Notes under the pieces: generated by a model
What the model was told of the DNA's origin: nothing
What the model saw: only the letters and a program-made list of their open reading frames with translations
Database searches by the model: none
Shown here: piece after piece, positions 32,722 through 44,387 of the stretch
Layout of the letters: every line of letters starts with the position of its first letter
Numbering within the stretch: the stretch's first letter is position 1
From: Amyelois transitella
Lineage: Eukaryota > Arthropoda > Insecta > Lepidoptera > Pyralidae
Direction of reading: 5' to 3'
NCBI RefSeq assembly: GCF_032362555.1
Contig: NC_083536.1
Location: 5,270,001-5,334,000, forward strand
Length of the DNA stretch: 64,000 nucleotides
Translations under genes and position numbers: made by a program

Positions 32722-34327
32722 CTGTCTGTATGTTTGTACGCGCATCACGCAAAATCTACCGAACGGATCTGAACGAAATTCGGCACAGATATAGTTAGTA
32801 ACCTGGATTAGAATATAGGCTACTTTTTATCCTGAAATTCTATCCCAAGGGGATGAAATAGGGGGTGCAAGTTTGTATGGAACTTCGTCATTTTTGAATC
32901 GATATAAAAAGCTATAAATAATTAATAATCATATTTATTATGATTGAAAAATAGCATTTTATTGATTAAATTAATTATGCTTTGTTTATTTATTTAGTTC
33001 CCGTGGTTTAGATATTTATTTTTTGCCCACCCGATACGAGATGGCGCCTCATGAGAATTTAACACAACACAATTGTAGCCGCTGGCAAAATTTTTAATTA
33101 ATTATATAATTAAAACTTCTTTTATTCATTGATTCAGTTTCGCCAGCACTTACCGTTTCACCACATCTTTGAGAAGAATTTTTTTTCATGTAGGTAGTTT
33201 GACGCGCCCCGCATCGGCGACGGTTGCCATGCTCCTCAAGATTAGGAGGAATAACACACATGTAGTAACGCCAGTACTTACCATTTCACCATTGATTTAG
33301 TTCCCGTGGTTTAGATATTTATTTTTTAACCATCCGATACGAGATGGCGCCACGAGAATTTAAGAAATAACGCGATTGTAGCCGCTGGCAAAATTAGATA
33401 GTACCGATGCTTGCAGCATCGGTACTTATTCGGTAGAGTTCCTTAATTCACTTTCGGCATCTGGACTGCCCGCGCATACAATTGCTCTAAAAGTAGACAT
33501 TCCATTTTGTAATGGGACTGCCTTAAAGTGGTGTCGCTTCATAACATTATAATAGAAGCTAAAATTCTTACTGGTTGTGCAGCTGGTGAAATTGTATTTA
33601 TACCGCGCATTCCCCTCATTCCCAACAACTTTCCATTTCAAATTAAGCGTGTACAGTTTCCAATGGCTATATGTTTCGCGATGACAATTAACAAATCACA
33701 AGGTCAAACACTTGGAGCAGCCGGAGTCGACCTCAGGACGATTTGCTTCTCACACGGACAGCTCTACGTCGCTTGCTCGCGGGTCACCAGCTGTGACAGT
33801 TGATTTGTGATGTCTCCAATGGGCAAGACAGCAAATGTTGTAAACAAGGAGATAAGTACTTTAACTTTCCATTATTATAATTTCCTTTTTTTGTCTTTAG
33901 AATTTATTCGTTTTTTAACAGCTGCGCTTCCGAGCTTTGCTTTTGTAAGAAAAATAAACTATGTTCTATTCCAGGCATTATTCTTCCCGTGTACGTAAGT
34001 TTCATCAAAATCCATCCAATAGAATTTGCGTGATTGAGTAGCATCCTCAAACAAGCACTCACGTAGGTACATCAATTTTTTTGAAGAGTTTGTTTGTTTG
34101 AACGCGCTAATCTTAGGAACTACTGATTCGAAATGAAAAATTATTTTTGCGTTGAATATACCATTTATCGAGGAAGGCTTTAGGCTATATAACATCACGC
34201 TGCAACTTTAACGAGAAAACAAAAAATGGACTATGTGAAAAAAAACGGGGAAAATTATTCATCCTTGAGGGCTTCAATGATGCTCAAAATTACAATTCCA
34301 CGCGGACGAAGTCGCGGGCACAGCTAG
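32601..34327 (+). mobile_element. Helitron Hel-A inside the Academ-like gene
   Basis: The 5' end here is TCTGTACATTGAAG at 32601 (host A32600). The 3' end is GGGCACAGCTAG at 34327 (host T34328). Removing it recreates the reading frame of the interrupted gene (...IEDCGLS...), so the boundaries are exact. This copy lacks the TCCATAC...TGAACATTG leader of other copies. It holds the 5' module, the hairpin near 33402-33426 and the helicase remnant (33528-33803). 1,727 bp. Confidence 0.88.
33528..33803 (+). pseudogene. Helitron helicase C-terminal remnant
   Basis: This 91-codon end of a PIF1-like helicase is virtually identical to 21474-21749 and 6279-6554. It has the last helicase motifs only and no ATPase core. 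Confidence 0.85.
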
Positions 34328-36732
34328 TCTTCAATAAAAGTGCCAACTGCCTTGAAAAAAGCCATATCAATATGAAAGGCCCCTAAATGAATAAAAACGT
34401 TATCAAATCTTGGAGATTCTTGAGCTTGAATACAAGCTAGTGCGAGCAATAGCTAGATCATAGTTGATCTAGATATAGGGAGCTTGACATTCATTTGCAA
34501 TTTCCTGGCTCAATTCTAGAGTTTTCAATACAGTTGAATTGTTGGTATTAGATTCATTTATAGGAGTAAGATATGAAACTTTTTGAACTCGTGAATCGTC
34601 TATCAAAATCTTGCTGTGAAATCCTACCCACATTAGAACATCCGTTATTTTATACTTATGTAATAACATCCACGTGACGTCCAGCTGTTTCGACATGCTC
34701 AAATTGTCCGGAGCTTTATTAAGCTCTGAGATTTCTAGCTGACTCCAGGTGCATTTGCAGTGCAGATGCATTTCAAAAGTAACTTCTTCAAAAGCCCTTC
34801 GTTTTCGGTTTCTTGTTTTTTAGGTGGTAGCGGATAATTGAGAAGAACTACCACGCGCAATCTCATCAATTGTTGAATTTTCATGTACACTAGGGCTAGA
34901 AGATTCCACAGACACTGGATCCGGGTTTTGTACGATATCCTGAAAAATTATCCCCACTATATCATGCAAAGTATCTTTACCGTTTAGGGTTTCTACGAAG
35001 CGGTCGAAATTGTCAAATGCGACACCAGTATTTAAGTCCGGGCGACGTAGGATATCTTCAGGACATATGTGAGCACTATTTACCGTTGAAAATGTCAGCT
35101 CGGTCTCTAGCTCTTCTAGAGTTGTGTAAGAGCAACAGTGTCCATATTTTGACAGTATGTTAACAACTTTCTTGCTGTTACATAAGCTCTTCACTGCCAG
35201 ACCTAGGGTAATGTGCTTAGATGTTTTAATTTTGTGGCCAAAAGCTGCGTAAATCAGATCTTGTCCAATGGAAAAAATCGAAAGTTCGTTCTTGTTTTTT
35301 CTATTCTCACGTGCTTTTTTGGATATATGCGCAACATCGCCCCAAATGAATGATTCCAAAAAACAAGTAAGAAGTTCTGGCACGTTATCGCACTCTCCCA
35401 TCATCAAATCTTCAGCCGTACAATTTTCAGGCAAGTTCTTCTTCTGGTTGAGTTAAGGATTTCTTCGCGAAGTTGTGTTGCAACTGAACGAATACTTTCT
35501 TTTACTGCCATCGTTTTAAATAAATCCTTGTAGGTTAAGAGAGTGGCCGAAAATGGAGCAATAAACTTTTTCTTCTCAGCATAAATAATTTTAATCTTTT
35601 TGTCAAAAGTTTCCATTAATTTTCTTTCCAAGTGACGGTCTGAGAACGAAGAAACAGTGATAGAATCAGACAACAAACTGTATTGCTGTTCTAGCAATCT
35701 TGGTATTCTTTCTTTATGTAATCAAAGAACAAGCATTCATTATTCTTGACCACTCTTTCTTCTAGCATGTCACAAAGAATAATATACGCAGTATTGTAAA
35801 CTTTTTTTTTCCTTAGAAATTCGCTATTTTACATTTACATCATTCTGTTCCGTGGCCGCGTTTTTTAAATTCTCTACAGTTTTTAATCTATTGATAGCTA
35901 AGCGAACTTCACGACCATGATGCCGTTTACGTTGTTTTTCGCAAATGAAGCACGTTTGCGATGATGAATCGTTACGAGGGACGGCCTCATCTGCGTTGAA
36001 TGAATCATCGAAATCCTCCAAGTCTTCCTGAATGTCGCTGTACTCTCCCACTCTGCAAATTTTTTAACAATAATATAAGAAAGCCGATGATTATAACATG
36101 AAATTAAAAGATTGGTAAAAAAATAGATTTATTCATATCTTAAACTGGTATTTATAGCTTTGTTGATGCAATAAATAATTAATCTTGTTTTGTGAAAATA
36201 ATATTTTTTTTTGTCTCAAAATGTAACTTAAAAATTCATTCAATTAAAAAAAATTTTTTGAAATATTTACTATATGAAGTCATATTAGCACTTACTTGCC
36301 TGTCGATGTACCAGGAGCCTCAGTAGACGTGGAATCAGTAGCATGTGATTTGGAGCACTCTCCAGAAACAGAAAAATGTGACTCGGAAAACTCTCCAGAA
36401 ATAGGAGCATGTGATTCGGAGCTACTACCAGAAACTTCCGGTACATTATCAGATTCAATTACACTTTGCTGGTGTTGAACATACTGAGAGTCTCGCGGTA
36501 TTTTTATTGCTGTAAATAATTTATAGCACTGTGCGTGGTACACTTCATCTAATGAAGATTCTATAGAAATTTCAAGATTATCGTATGTCGTTCGGGATTT
36601 TTGGAGAACCGGTTTGCTCCGACGATATTCTAAAACATTTATACATTTTTGTAGTGTTTCTAATGTAAATTTAATTGTTTTTTGCAAAGTAGTTTCACCA
36701 CAAAATACACACTTTATATTAATATCACTCAT

Positions 36733-37260
36733 AGTAAATATTTATAATCTTTTATTCACATAATTTATATTAAAATCACCAAATACGCAAAAACGTTGGA
36801 AATACGTTGTAAACAATATCATGCCACGAACGAGTCTGTGTGATCAGCTGTGATGGCGTCATGGCAACAGAAACCAGAGTGGGGACGGAGTAAGAGAGTA
36901 ATAGATAGAGAAAGAGTGAGAGAGAAATAGAAATGCGGAGAGGGGAATATAGGCATCACGCAGCTGCACGTATTAAACTTTATCGATGAATTTTTGTTAA
37001 TTCGGCTTGTGGAAATCGTCAGATTATATATTTTCCGTAATTCTTGAATTATTCCCTTCAAAATAAAAAAAAAATCATCTACGCTCGAGAATGTCAAGAT
37101 GACGTTTTTTTTTACAACTTTCTAGCCCTACCCCTTCTTTACGTCACTCTCAAATTGTCAGATTAGTAGAATATACACGTTTTAGTATATAACTAACTCA
37201 TCCTACCTTAATCTGACGCGCTCGTGAATTTCAGATGATGAATTTTTTTTTACTAATCTG
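36733..37260. promoter_or_regulatory. Upstream region of the Academ-like gene with subterminal motifs
   Basis: This would be the 5' flank or promoter of the minus-strand gene. It holds a purine-rich GAGAGAAA tract near 36893-36940 and inverted TAATCTGA-type motifs at 37014-37027, 37153-37166, about 37208 and about 37250. No TATA box is convincing. No other gene is seen. Confidence 0.4.
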
Positions 37261-37758
37261 ATCCTTTATCCTTGACGGGCGGCCATGTATATGAGGCTCA
37301 TAGTTGGTGGAGGTACTTAACCGGGTACAAGGTATCCCCCTGAATATTAATCTGTCGCGCTTTAGTAAATCCCGAAATCCCCGCTTGGGCTCCCCAATTA
37401 TAAGTAGATACTCAAATGCTACACAATAGTAATAGTAATACACAATAAAAGCATGTTTATTCCTTTTATTTTGTATTACTGTAGTGTTAATTTAGCAATG
37501 GTTGTCAGTTATACGTAAAAAAAATAATTATTTGTAAGTACCTACATAACGCCAACCCAAAAAGTAACTTTAAAAGCATGGTGAAAAATTCAAACTATAG
37601 CAAATTCATTCTTCAGTAGCCGTGACCTAATTAGGGCTCTGGCCTTCCTTATGGATGGATGAGGAGTATGAGCCATACTGTCGTTTAACCTTACAAATTA
37701 ATAACGCTTAAAACATTAGAAATACGTATGCAATTGGCATTAACATTATGTTAGCAGT
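37261..37758. other. Unassigned stretch
   Basis: I see no gene or recognisable element. An AATCTGTCGCGCT motif near 37350 resembles AATCTGACGCGCT at 37210, so part of this may belong to the Academ-like end. The rest is AT-rich. Confidence 0.3.
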
Positions 37759-38021
37759 TCAGCAAAAAAGTTTCAAAAGCCTTTTACCTCCACCTGTTTC
37801 ATTAATTTGCATGCAAGATGACTTTAACCTTAATTCTTCACGAAGTTCTAATAACTTGCGCTTTCTGTTCATCAAATCTATTATGTTTTGCTTCTGTAAA
37901 AAAAGAGTAAGTTTAAGTATTAAGTACGAAAATACAATGTAGAATAAAACCAATTGAGAATAATTTATTTTACACGTTATTGTTAAAGTTAGTAGGTACT
38001 TACGTTTTCCTCGTCTGCCAT
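37759..38021 (-). CDS. Possible small two-exon gene, hypothetical
   Basis: On the minus strand an ATG at 38021 starts MADEEN, followed at once by donor GTAAGT (38003). An acceptor with a long T run (TTTTTTTACAG) ends at 37894. Exon 2, 37893-37759, continues in phase with a charged, helical segment (DLMNRKRKLLELREELRLKS) and ends in TGA. A CAG/GTGGAG donor within exon 2 could lead to further exons outside. The acidic start and coiled-coil-like run look like a host gene's first exons, but I do not recognise the protein. It could be a capture or a chance frame. Confidence 0.35.
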
Positions 38022-39136
38022 GGTCGATCATTAACACTTGCACCCAATTATAAACTCTTTAAACAAGAGAATAACAAAAAACTAAAGAATTCAAATGAGG
38101 AACGACATCGAGTTTCAATTTAAGCCGTTAGCTGTCAAAATTAAAACTCGATATGAGCAAACTTTGACATTTCTAATCAATATTTATTATCTATGGAAAT
38201 TCGTTTATTTTTATGAACGTATTTATATTGTTTTACGGAATCATAAATCGAAAAAACACTGAGTTTAATTTGACTGTAACTTGATACCTAGTAAAACTCA
38301 ATAGCTATTTCTATCGTTGTAGTTGTGCACGCTTTGACATCAGTATATATTATTATTTGTTATAATCGACTTAACCTAATAAGTTAAAATATCTATTTAC
38401 TAGTTTCTGACATCTGTACATATCAGAATATAATCAATTGGCTAATTGTGTCCATAACTTGACAACAAATTTTGGAAGACAATAAAATAAAATAAATGAC
38501 AATAAAAGCTAGTGACAAAAAGAGTAAAAACCTTTTTATTGTATATTTTATTCGATGGAGCCTGATGTGAGTTACTTTTTACGCGGGCGAACAACAGCTA
38601 GTACGAAAGTCAATATTTATTAAAATATAAAAATATTGTGAGATTGATCAAAATTATGTACCAAACTAGAAAAAATGAAATGTAAATTGATATCTGAATA
38701 TATCAATTTACTATGTAAAACAATTAATAAATTTTAAATGTATTAATCAAAATATTAAATAACGTACGTATGATATAAATCGAATATAACCAATTTATTC
38801 GTTTCATCAGTTTACATCGGGGAAGGAGGTACAATTCCTAAAAGAACAAATTCACATATCAGATTAGGGACTTCGTTTATTTTCAGATCGTAATTGATAA
38901 AACAACTTGTAATAATTTTCACAAAAATTCTGAGAATTCGAAAATTGATATATAGTCATGTCAAGAAATAAACCCTAATTATCGAGTTATCCACATACTA
39001 CCAAATGCAATATCTCCGCAATTATTCTACCAATCTGGCTGTTTTTTTTTACAAGGTGAATAATAGGGTTAGAAAGCGTTTGGACCAATAAAAAAAACAA
39101 GTAGGTCTAGTTGTCAAGTTCTTCCCGCGACCCACG
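38022..39136. other. AT-rich stretch, possible Helitron 3' end
   Basis: No coding region is seen. ACGCGGGCGAACAACAGCTAG ends at 38601 and resembles a plus-strand Helitron 3' terminus (GC-rich then CTAG, followed by T). The matching 5' TC end could not be placed. The rest is unassigned. Confidence 0.35.
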
Positions 39137-39388
39137 GATATAATCACGTCTATATCCCTTGCGGGGTAGACAGAGCCAACAGTCTCGAAAAGACTGATAG
39201 GTCACGTTCAGCTATTTAGTTCTAAGATAGAATTGAGATTCAAATAGTGACAGGTTGCTAGCCCATCGCCTAAAAGAAGAATCCCAAGTTTATAAGCCTA
39301 CCCCTAAGTCGCCTTTTACGATATCCATGGGAGAGAGATAAAGTGGCCCTATTCTTTTTTCTATTGGTGCCGAAAACCACACGGCACT
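39137..39388 (-). mobile_element. Short retroelement, second copy
   Basis: This is a minus-strand copy of the 270-bp element at 1994-2263. The 5' AGTGCCGTGTGG end is at 39388; it shares the GGCGATGGGCTAGCAACCTG block and the ATATAGACGTGAT end. The (ATGT)n tail is missing. It lies between unassigned DNA and a scrap of Gypsy RT. Confidence 0.8.
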
Positions 39389-39485
39389 GTAAATCTAAAT
39401 GACTGAAGTAAATACTCCCTGATAATGATTCTAAAAACTCAGTTATATCCGGTAAAGGAAATTTATCATTTGCTATACAATGGGA
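39389..39485 (-). pseudogene. Scrap of Gypsy reverse transcriptase
   Basis: About 95 bp of minus-strand frame reads KFPLPDITEFLESL then YFSHLDL, the RT segment just before the LDL..GYYQ motif of Gypsy elements. It is cut on the left by the short retroelement and on the right by LINE E. The match is short but specific. It belongs to a different lineage from the Gypsy at 13994. Confidence 0.5.
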
Positions 39486-41360
39486 TGTGGGTTCGAGGGG
39501 TACAACATCAGCAAAAAGCGAAAATGAGGAGTTCTGGAATAGTGTAAGAGAAGTATTGAAAGTTACCAAGCCAAATGAGAAGATTATTATGTTAGGTGAT
39601 TTTAATCGATGGGTGGGTGTAAAGCATGATGGATATGAAAAGGTGCTTGGTGCGTTTGGTGACGAAAAGGTGAATGATAATGGAAGAAGTGTATTAGAAA
39701 TTTGTCTACAGTGGGATCTTTTTGTGTCGAACTCAATGTTTCAACATAAAGAGATCCACACCTACACAAGAGTGGAAGGTATTTTAAAAAGTATGATAGA
39801 CTTTGTGATTGTAGATGAAAGATTGAAGAACAAAGTGCTGGATACCCGTGCATATCGCGGTGCTGCCATTGACTCGGACCATTTACTGGTGATATCCCGG
39901 ATAAGGGGTATCTTCAATCGCTGGCGGCACAGGGTAAGGGAGCAAACCAACGCTTTGGAAAGAGTGAAAGTAGAAAATTTGCAAGATATGGATGTAGGTA
40001 AGAAGTATATTAATAGACTGAAGGATGAATTTGAAGATTTAGAGGAGATGAGCGATATTGAAGAGGGATGGAAGGAATTTAAAGAAAGAATTGTGAAAGT
40101 AGCTGTTGAAGTGTGTGGTGTAAGTAGAAGAAGGAAAGGAAAAAATCACAAAAATGCGTGGATGAGTAAAGATGTGCAAGAACTTGTGCGATTAAAGAAG
40201 AAAGCATGGCTGGATTTGTTAGCAGCAAAAGCTAACTTAAGAATGCAAGAGGTTATAGATGAGGATGTGAATGAAGCACGTAAGGAATATAAAAAAAATG
40301 AAAGATTTGGTTAAGAAAGTTGTGATTAGAAAGAAAGAAGAGTATAAAGAGGATTTTGATAAAAGGCTATCAGAAGACTTAAAGTCAAATCTGAAAGTAT
40401 TCTGGAAATCCGTAAGGTCAGCCCGAGGAAAAACTATAACCAGAGAGCTGACTAGGATCAGATGCCAGGATGGTAACGTTGTGAAAGGAGAAGAATGTGT
40501 GCTAAAGATATGGAAGGACTATTTTGATAGTTTATTTGAAAAAAAGGAAGAAAATAAGAAAGAGTTCTGCTATAGCTAAGAAAAAGAGAATGAAATGGAA
40601 GGCGAAATTGAAATGTTTGAAATTGTGGAAGCACTTAAGAGTATGAATGGGGGTAAAGCTGCTGGGTATGATAGAGTGTCGGTCGAGATGCTAAAAGCAG
40701 GAAAAGGCGTCGTAGCTAGACAGTTGTACTGCCTTTTCAATTTGTGTTGGAGAAGCGGCCGAGTACCAAAAGATTGGTGTAAGGCTGTTATCGTGCCACT
40801 TCACAAAGGAAAAGGGTCACAACTGGACTGCAAAAATTATCGTGGTATAAGCCTGCTTAGCGTCGTCGGCAAATTGTATGCTAAGGTATTGATTAATAGA
40901 GTCAGGAATGAAACTGATGACAAAATATGGGATGCTCAAGCAGGATTTCGAAAGGGAATGGGATGTACTGATCAGGTCTTTTCAATGCGGTGCATAGCCG
41001 AAAAGTTTTTGGCCAAGAGTCAAAAAGTCTATTGCACATTTGTGGATTTTGAAAAGGCCTATGACAGAGTTGAGAGGAATGAATTATGGTCAGCACTTTC
41101 TATGCATGGGGTGAGCAGTCTCTTAATACGAGCACTGAAATCCTTATATGAGGATTCGAGTGCTTGTGTCAGGATAAACGGAGCGCACACTGAGTGGTTT
41201 AAGATTGAGAAAGGTGTTAGACAGGGATGTGTTGCGTCACCGTGGCTGTTCAACCTATTTATGGATAGTTGTTTGACAGATTTGAAAGAGTCTGAAAGTG
41301 GATTAAGGATGAATGAATTACTCGTCAAATGTCTGCTCTATGCCGACGATCAGGTTATAC
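39486..41360 (+). mobile_element. LINE E (RTE-like), truncated at both ends
   Basis: A non-LTR fragment runs from within the endonuclease to the YADD box of the RT. There it passes into the (CAGA)n tract of a Hel-A fragment. It has no poly(A) or tail. RTE placement is by resemblance and tentative. Confidence 0.75.
39487..41360 (+). pseudogene. LINE E endonuclease-reverse transcriptase, broken
   Basis: Endonuclease motif IIMLGDFNRWVG is near 39590 and IDSDHLLVISR near 39869. The RT has KNYRGISLLSVVGKLYAKVL near 40832, AGFRKGMGCTDQVF near 40940, FVDFEKAYDRV near 41040, GVRQGCVASPWLFN near 41215 and LLYADDQVIL near 41335. A frameshift in an A-run near 40300 and an in-frame TAA at 40577-40579 break it. 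The thumb and the C-terminal end are lost. Confidence 0.82.
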
Positions 41361-41540
41361 TGACAGACAGACAGACAGACAGATAAAAATTCAAAAAAAA
41401 ATGTTTTGGCTTCTATTGACCCTAAAAAGACCCCTTACAATATTTTTTCTTAAATATCTTCAATGTACAGACAATGTTCAGTTACAGTTTTATTATATGT
41501 ACGGATTATAAAGCTGAAGAGTTTGTTTGTTTGAACGCGC
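41361..41540 (-). mobile_element. Helitron debris (Hel-A 5' tail plus 3' scrap)
   Basis: The (CAGA)n run and the last roughly 140 bp of a Hel-A 5' module end at TCCGTACATATAATAAAAC (41499). Then GAAGAGTTTGTTTGTTTGAACGCG appears, a piece of the Hel-A 3' part (compare 34083-34107 reversed). The left junction with LINE E falls inside CTGACAGACAG. Confidence 0.7.
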
Positions 41541-43067
41541 AAAAAAAAAAAAAAAAAAAAAAAATGGAAACAAATATAACAAATAGTATTAACAAGACCA
41601 TAAGCGAAAATTTCAAAGGATTGGAGCTAAAATACAGTCAACTAAATAACCAATTAAAAAATCAGGAAGAAATTATAAATCGAATGGAAAGACATCAGAG
41701 AAGGAAAAACTTAGTATTTTTTGGCATCGAAGAAGGGGAGAAAAGCTATGAAGAACTAGAAAATAAAATAAGAGATTGCATCACCAAACATAATATTACC
41801 TGCGAAAGAAAAGAAATCGAATTTGTAAAACGACTTGGAAAGAAAGGATCCTAGACCTATTACTGTCACATTCACTACCATGGGGAAGAAAATTACATTT
41901 TTACAAAATAAGAAAAGGTTTGAACTCTCTACAATATTCTTCAAAGAAGACTATCCAATCAAAGTTTTAGAAAAAAGAAAGCAATTGAAGCACAAAAATG
42001 TAGAGCAGAAGGTAAAAAAGTTATAATAAAATATGATAAACTTATCTTTATAAACCAAGACAAACCCAACAGTCAAAACAACCAACAACAATCAAAGAAA
42101 AGAAGTCTACACCTTTCACCAAGTCAAGAAAATAATTATGTTAACCAAACAACAAAGAAAAACAAAACACAAATTACAGCTTTTCTGAAACCACAGAAAA
42201 CACCCGAAACAAGTTTAAGCTCTACGAAAAGTCAAGCTCCAACACCAAGAACATAGCAACCAACGGAACCCTCTCTAACAAACCACCCAACACGGCCGGT
42301 CACCGCGGGGAAGAAAAACAACAATAGTTTTTCTTTTGACTACAACCCTCCAACAATACCTAAAACCACTGCGTGTAAAAGGAAAAATCCATATACTTTA
42401 TATATTGGCACTTACAACGTGAGATCACTGGCAAGCCATATGAAGCTAATTGAACTTACAAATGCATTAAAAAATATTAAATACGATATTATCGGACTGT
42501 CAGAAGTGAGAAGATTGGGTAGCAGCATAGAAGAATATAAAGAATTTATACTATGCTACTACGGTGAGACTAAGGGACATTATGGAGTCGGCTTTCTTAT
42601 AAAAAAAGAATTAAAACCCTACATTAAAAATTTCAGAGGACTGTCAGAAAGAGTAGCTATACTAGATTTAGAGATAAATACAATGAAAATCTCCATTATT
42701 CAAGTGTATGCACCGGTTGAAGAGTCCGACGAGTCAGAAATAGAAAAATTGTACAGCACTCTACATGAAGCTCATGAAATACCAGGTAGAAATATAATAG
42801 TGATGGGTGATTTTAACGCAAAAATAGGAAAAAAAAGTCACGAAAAATGCAAACATATTGGAGAATTTGGTTATGGAAAACGAAGTCCTAGAGGAGAAAA
42901 ATTGATAAACTATGCACAAGAGTACAATCTACACATTATGAATACTTTTTTCAAGAAAAAAAAGAATCAAAAATGGACCTGGCACTCTCCTGATAAGCAA
43001 ACGAAAAACGAAATAGATTTTATACTTACAAATTTTCCCAACCGATTCCAAGATGTGCATGTCTTAA
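41541..43067 (+). mobile_element. LINE F (RTE clade), 5' part
   Basis: It starts after a run of 24 A (41541-41564). It contains an ORF1-like frame, a linker and the endonuclease. It is interrupted at TTAA 43064-43067 by piggyBac and resumes at 52413. It resembles the RTE elements known from butterflies. Confidence 0.85.
41564..42026 (+). pseudogene. LINE F N-terminal coiled-coil/RRM-like region
   Basis: It starts METNITNSINKT, with a Gln/Asn-rich coiled coil to about residue 45. Then comes RRKNLVFFGIEE, an RRM-like beta strand typical of LINE RNA-binding regions. The frame breaks near 41850 and near 41995. The stretch 42027-42400 is a Gln/Asn/Lys-rich linker that can be read only in pieces. 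The role would be RNA binding. Confidence 0.65.
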
Positions 43068-43374
43068 CCCTACAAGGCACTCAGTGACTCATCGGGAACA
43101 CTCATAGAAAAGGTTCCCTACACGTTTATTAAAACTGATATAGACTTCTGTTGGGTTTTTGTAGAAACTTTACTAGTATAGCGATTACGTAATACAGATA
43201 GTTTGGCATAGATGGCGGTATCGGTCACTAGGCAAAGAACAGAACTTCAAATTCGGGGTGTCGTCGCGAGTTCATTAATTCCACATATTGAAAAAAATAT
43301 AAAAGTTGTTTTATTGGAGTTTTGGACAGTAAAAAAATTATTGTAGTTTTATAATAGTGTTCACTTTGACTCGG

Positions 43375-43525
43375 GTAAGTTAGTTTTTGTATTGTTGTAA
43401 TTTATGTAAGAAAAAAATCCATTTATTTGAACGTTCCAGATACGGTACACTGTGCCTTAGTCTTCCTTTTTACCAATACGTACTATCGGTATTTTACTGA
43501 CGAATATATATTTTTTTTTTTTTAG
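43375..43525 (+). other. Likely 5'-UTR intron of the piggyBac gene
   Basis: Donor GTAAGT at 43375 and a T-rich acceptor ending AG at 43525 lie just before the ATG at 43529. It has not been shown to be spliced, but the sites are strong. Confidence 0.5.
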
Positions 43526-44387
43526 ATTATGGCTAGAAAAAGATTATTTGAGGAAGAAATTATACATTTCTTGACTATACCATCGGGTAGCGAAGATGGC
43601 GAAGATTCTTCTGCAGCCGACAGTGATGAAGATACTGAAAGATTACGATCCACTCTTAGCTTTTTGCCAGAATCACTTAATGACATGGAAGCAAATCAAT
43701 GTCCTTCTACTAATGAAGATACAAGTCACGAAAACAGACATGAACCAAGCCCTCGACCCAGTACTTCGGGTGCAATTTCAGAGCCCACTGCAGGTATTGT
43801 TCAACCGTCACCAACAGCCAGACAATCTTCGACTTTTGTGAGTATTGCCACATCTAACAGAACTAAAACCAAGGTCTCTTGCTCTCAAAGAAAAAAAAGG
43901 AAGTTCATCTGGAAAAAGAAGTCTTTTCAACCAGTTCTGCCTCAGTTTACTGGAAACACAATTTTACCGCCATCGATTTCACAATTTGAAACACCCTTAC
44001 AATATTTTCTATGGTTTTTTGATAATGAATTATTAGAACACATCACAGAAGAAATGTACAAATTTAGCATCCAAAAAAATGTTTCGAAGCCATTTCATAT
44101 TTCAGTGTCAGAGTTAAAAAAGTTTTTAGGTATATGTTTGACCATGAGCTTAGCACCACTGCCAAATATACGAATGTATTGGGCAAGTGAACTGGGCATA
44201 CCGTTGATAATGGAGACAATGCCAATTAATTATTTCAAAAAAATCTGCCAGTACTTACATTTTAATGATAATTCATTGCAACCACCTTCAGGTTCGCCAG
44301 GCTATGATCGTCTACACAAAATCAGGCCTTTATTGGAAACACTGAAGAAAAAGTGTCAAAGTATACCAAAAAGAGAAGCGTTGTCAG

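Larger units (their letters stand above)
29938..36732 (-). pseudogene. XPG/PIN-nuclease-like transposon protein gene, spliced, decayed
   Basis: The minus-strand gene has visible introns. Exon 1 is 36732-36296 (start MSDINIK; Cys motif CVFCGE and YHAQCYKLF), with donor GTAAGT. Exon 2 starts at 36052 after TTTGCAG with matching phase and has CFICEKQRKRHH. The last exon, 30005-29938, is joined from 30089 and encodes an Asp/Glu-rich tail. The C-terminal part has HEEADTK, SDTDIVV and ALHAFTGCDFNP, an acidic pattern like XPG/FEN1 (PIN) nucleases. Lesions: stops near 35824, 34820 and 34469; frameshifts near 35805, 35715, 35440, 34440 and 32505; Helitron at 32601-34327. The same architecture is widespread in animal mobile-element proteins. 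The Academ label is tentative. Confidence 0.65.
29700..37260 (-). mobile_element. Academ-like DNA transposon (tentative), broken by a Helitron
   Basis: The stretch around the XPG/PIN-nuclease gene carries subterminal motifs in inverted orientation. ATAATCTGACGATT at 29735-29748 recurs perfectly inverted at 37014-37027. CTAGTCTGACAATT at 29765-29778 recurs inverted, with one mismatch, at 37153-37166. More TAATCTGA motifs lie at about 37208 and 37250. This suggests element ends and transposase-binding sites. I could not fix the terminal bases or target duplication. The Academ assignment rests on the nuclease-like domain and is an inference. Confidence 0.45.

Noticed and set aside
35268..35456. 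Plus-strand frame near 35.3 kb
   Set aside because: It is the opposite strand of the Academ-like gene, whose minus-strand frame has family motifs.
37231..37443. Minus-strand frame near 37.3 kb as a protein
   Set aside because: It begins in a homopolymer-like Tyr run, has no recognised motif and lies at the uncertain edge of the Academ-like element.
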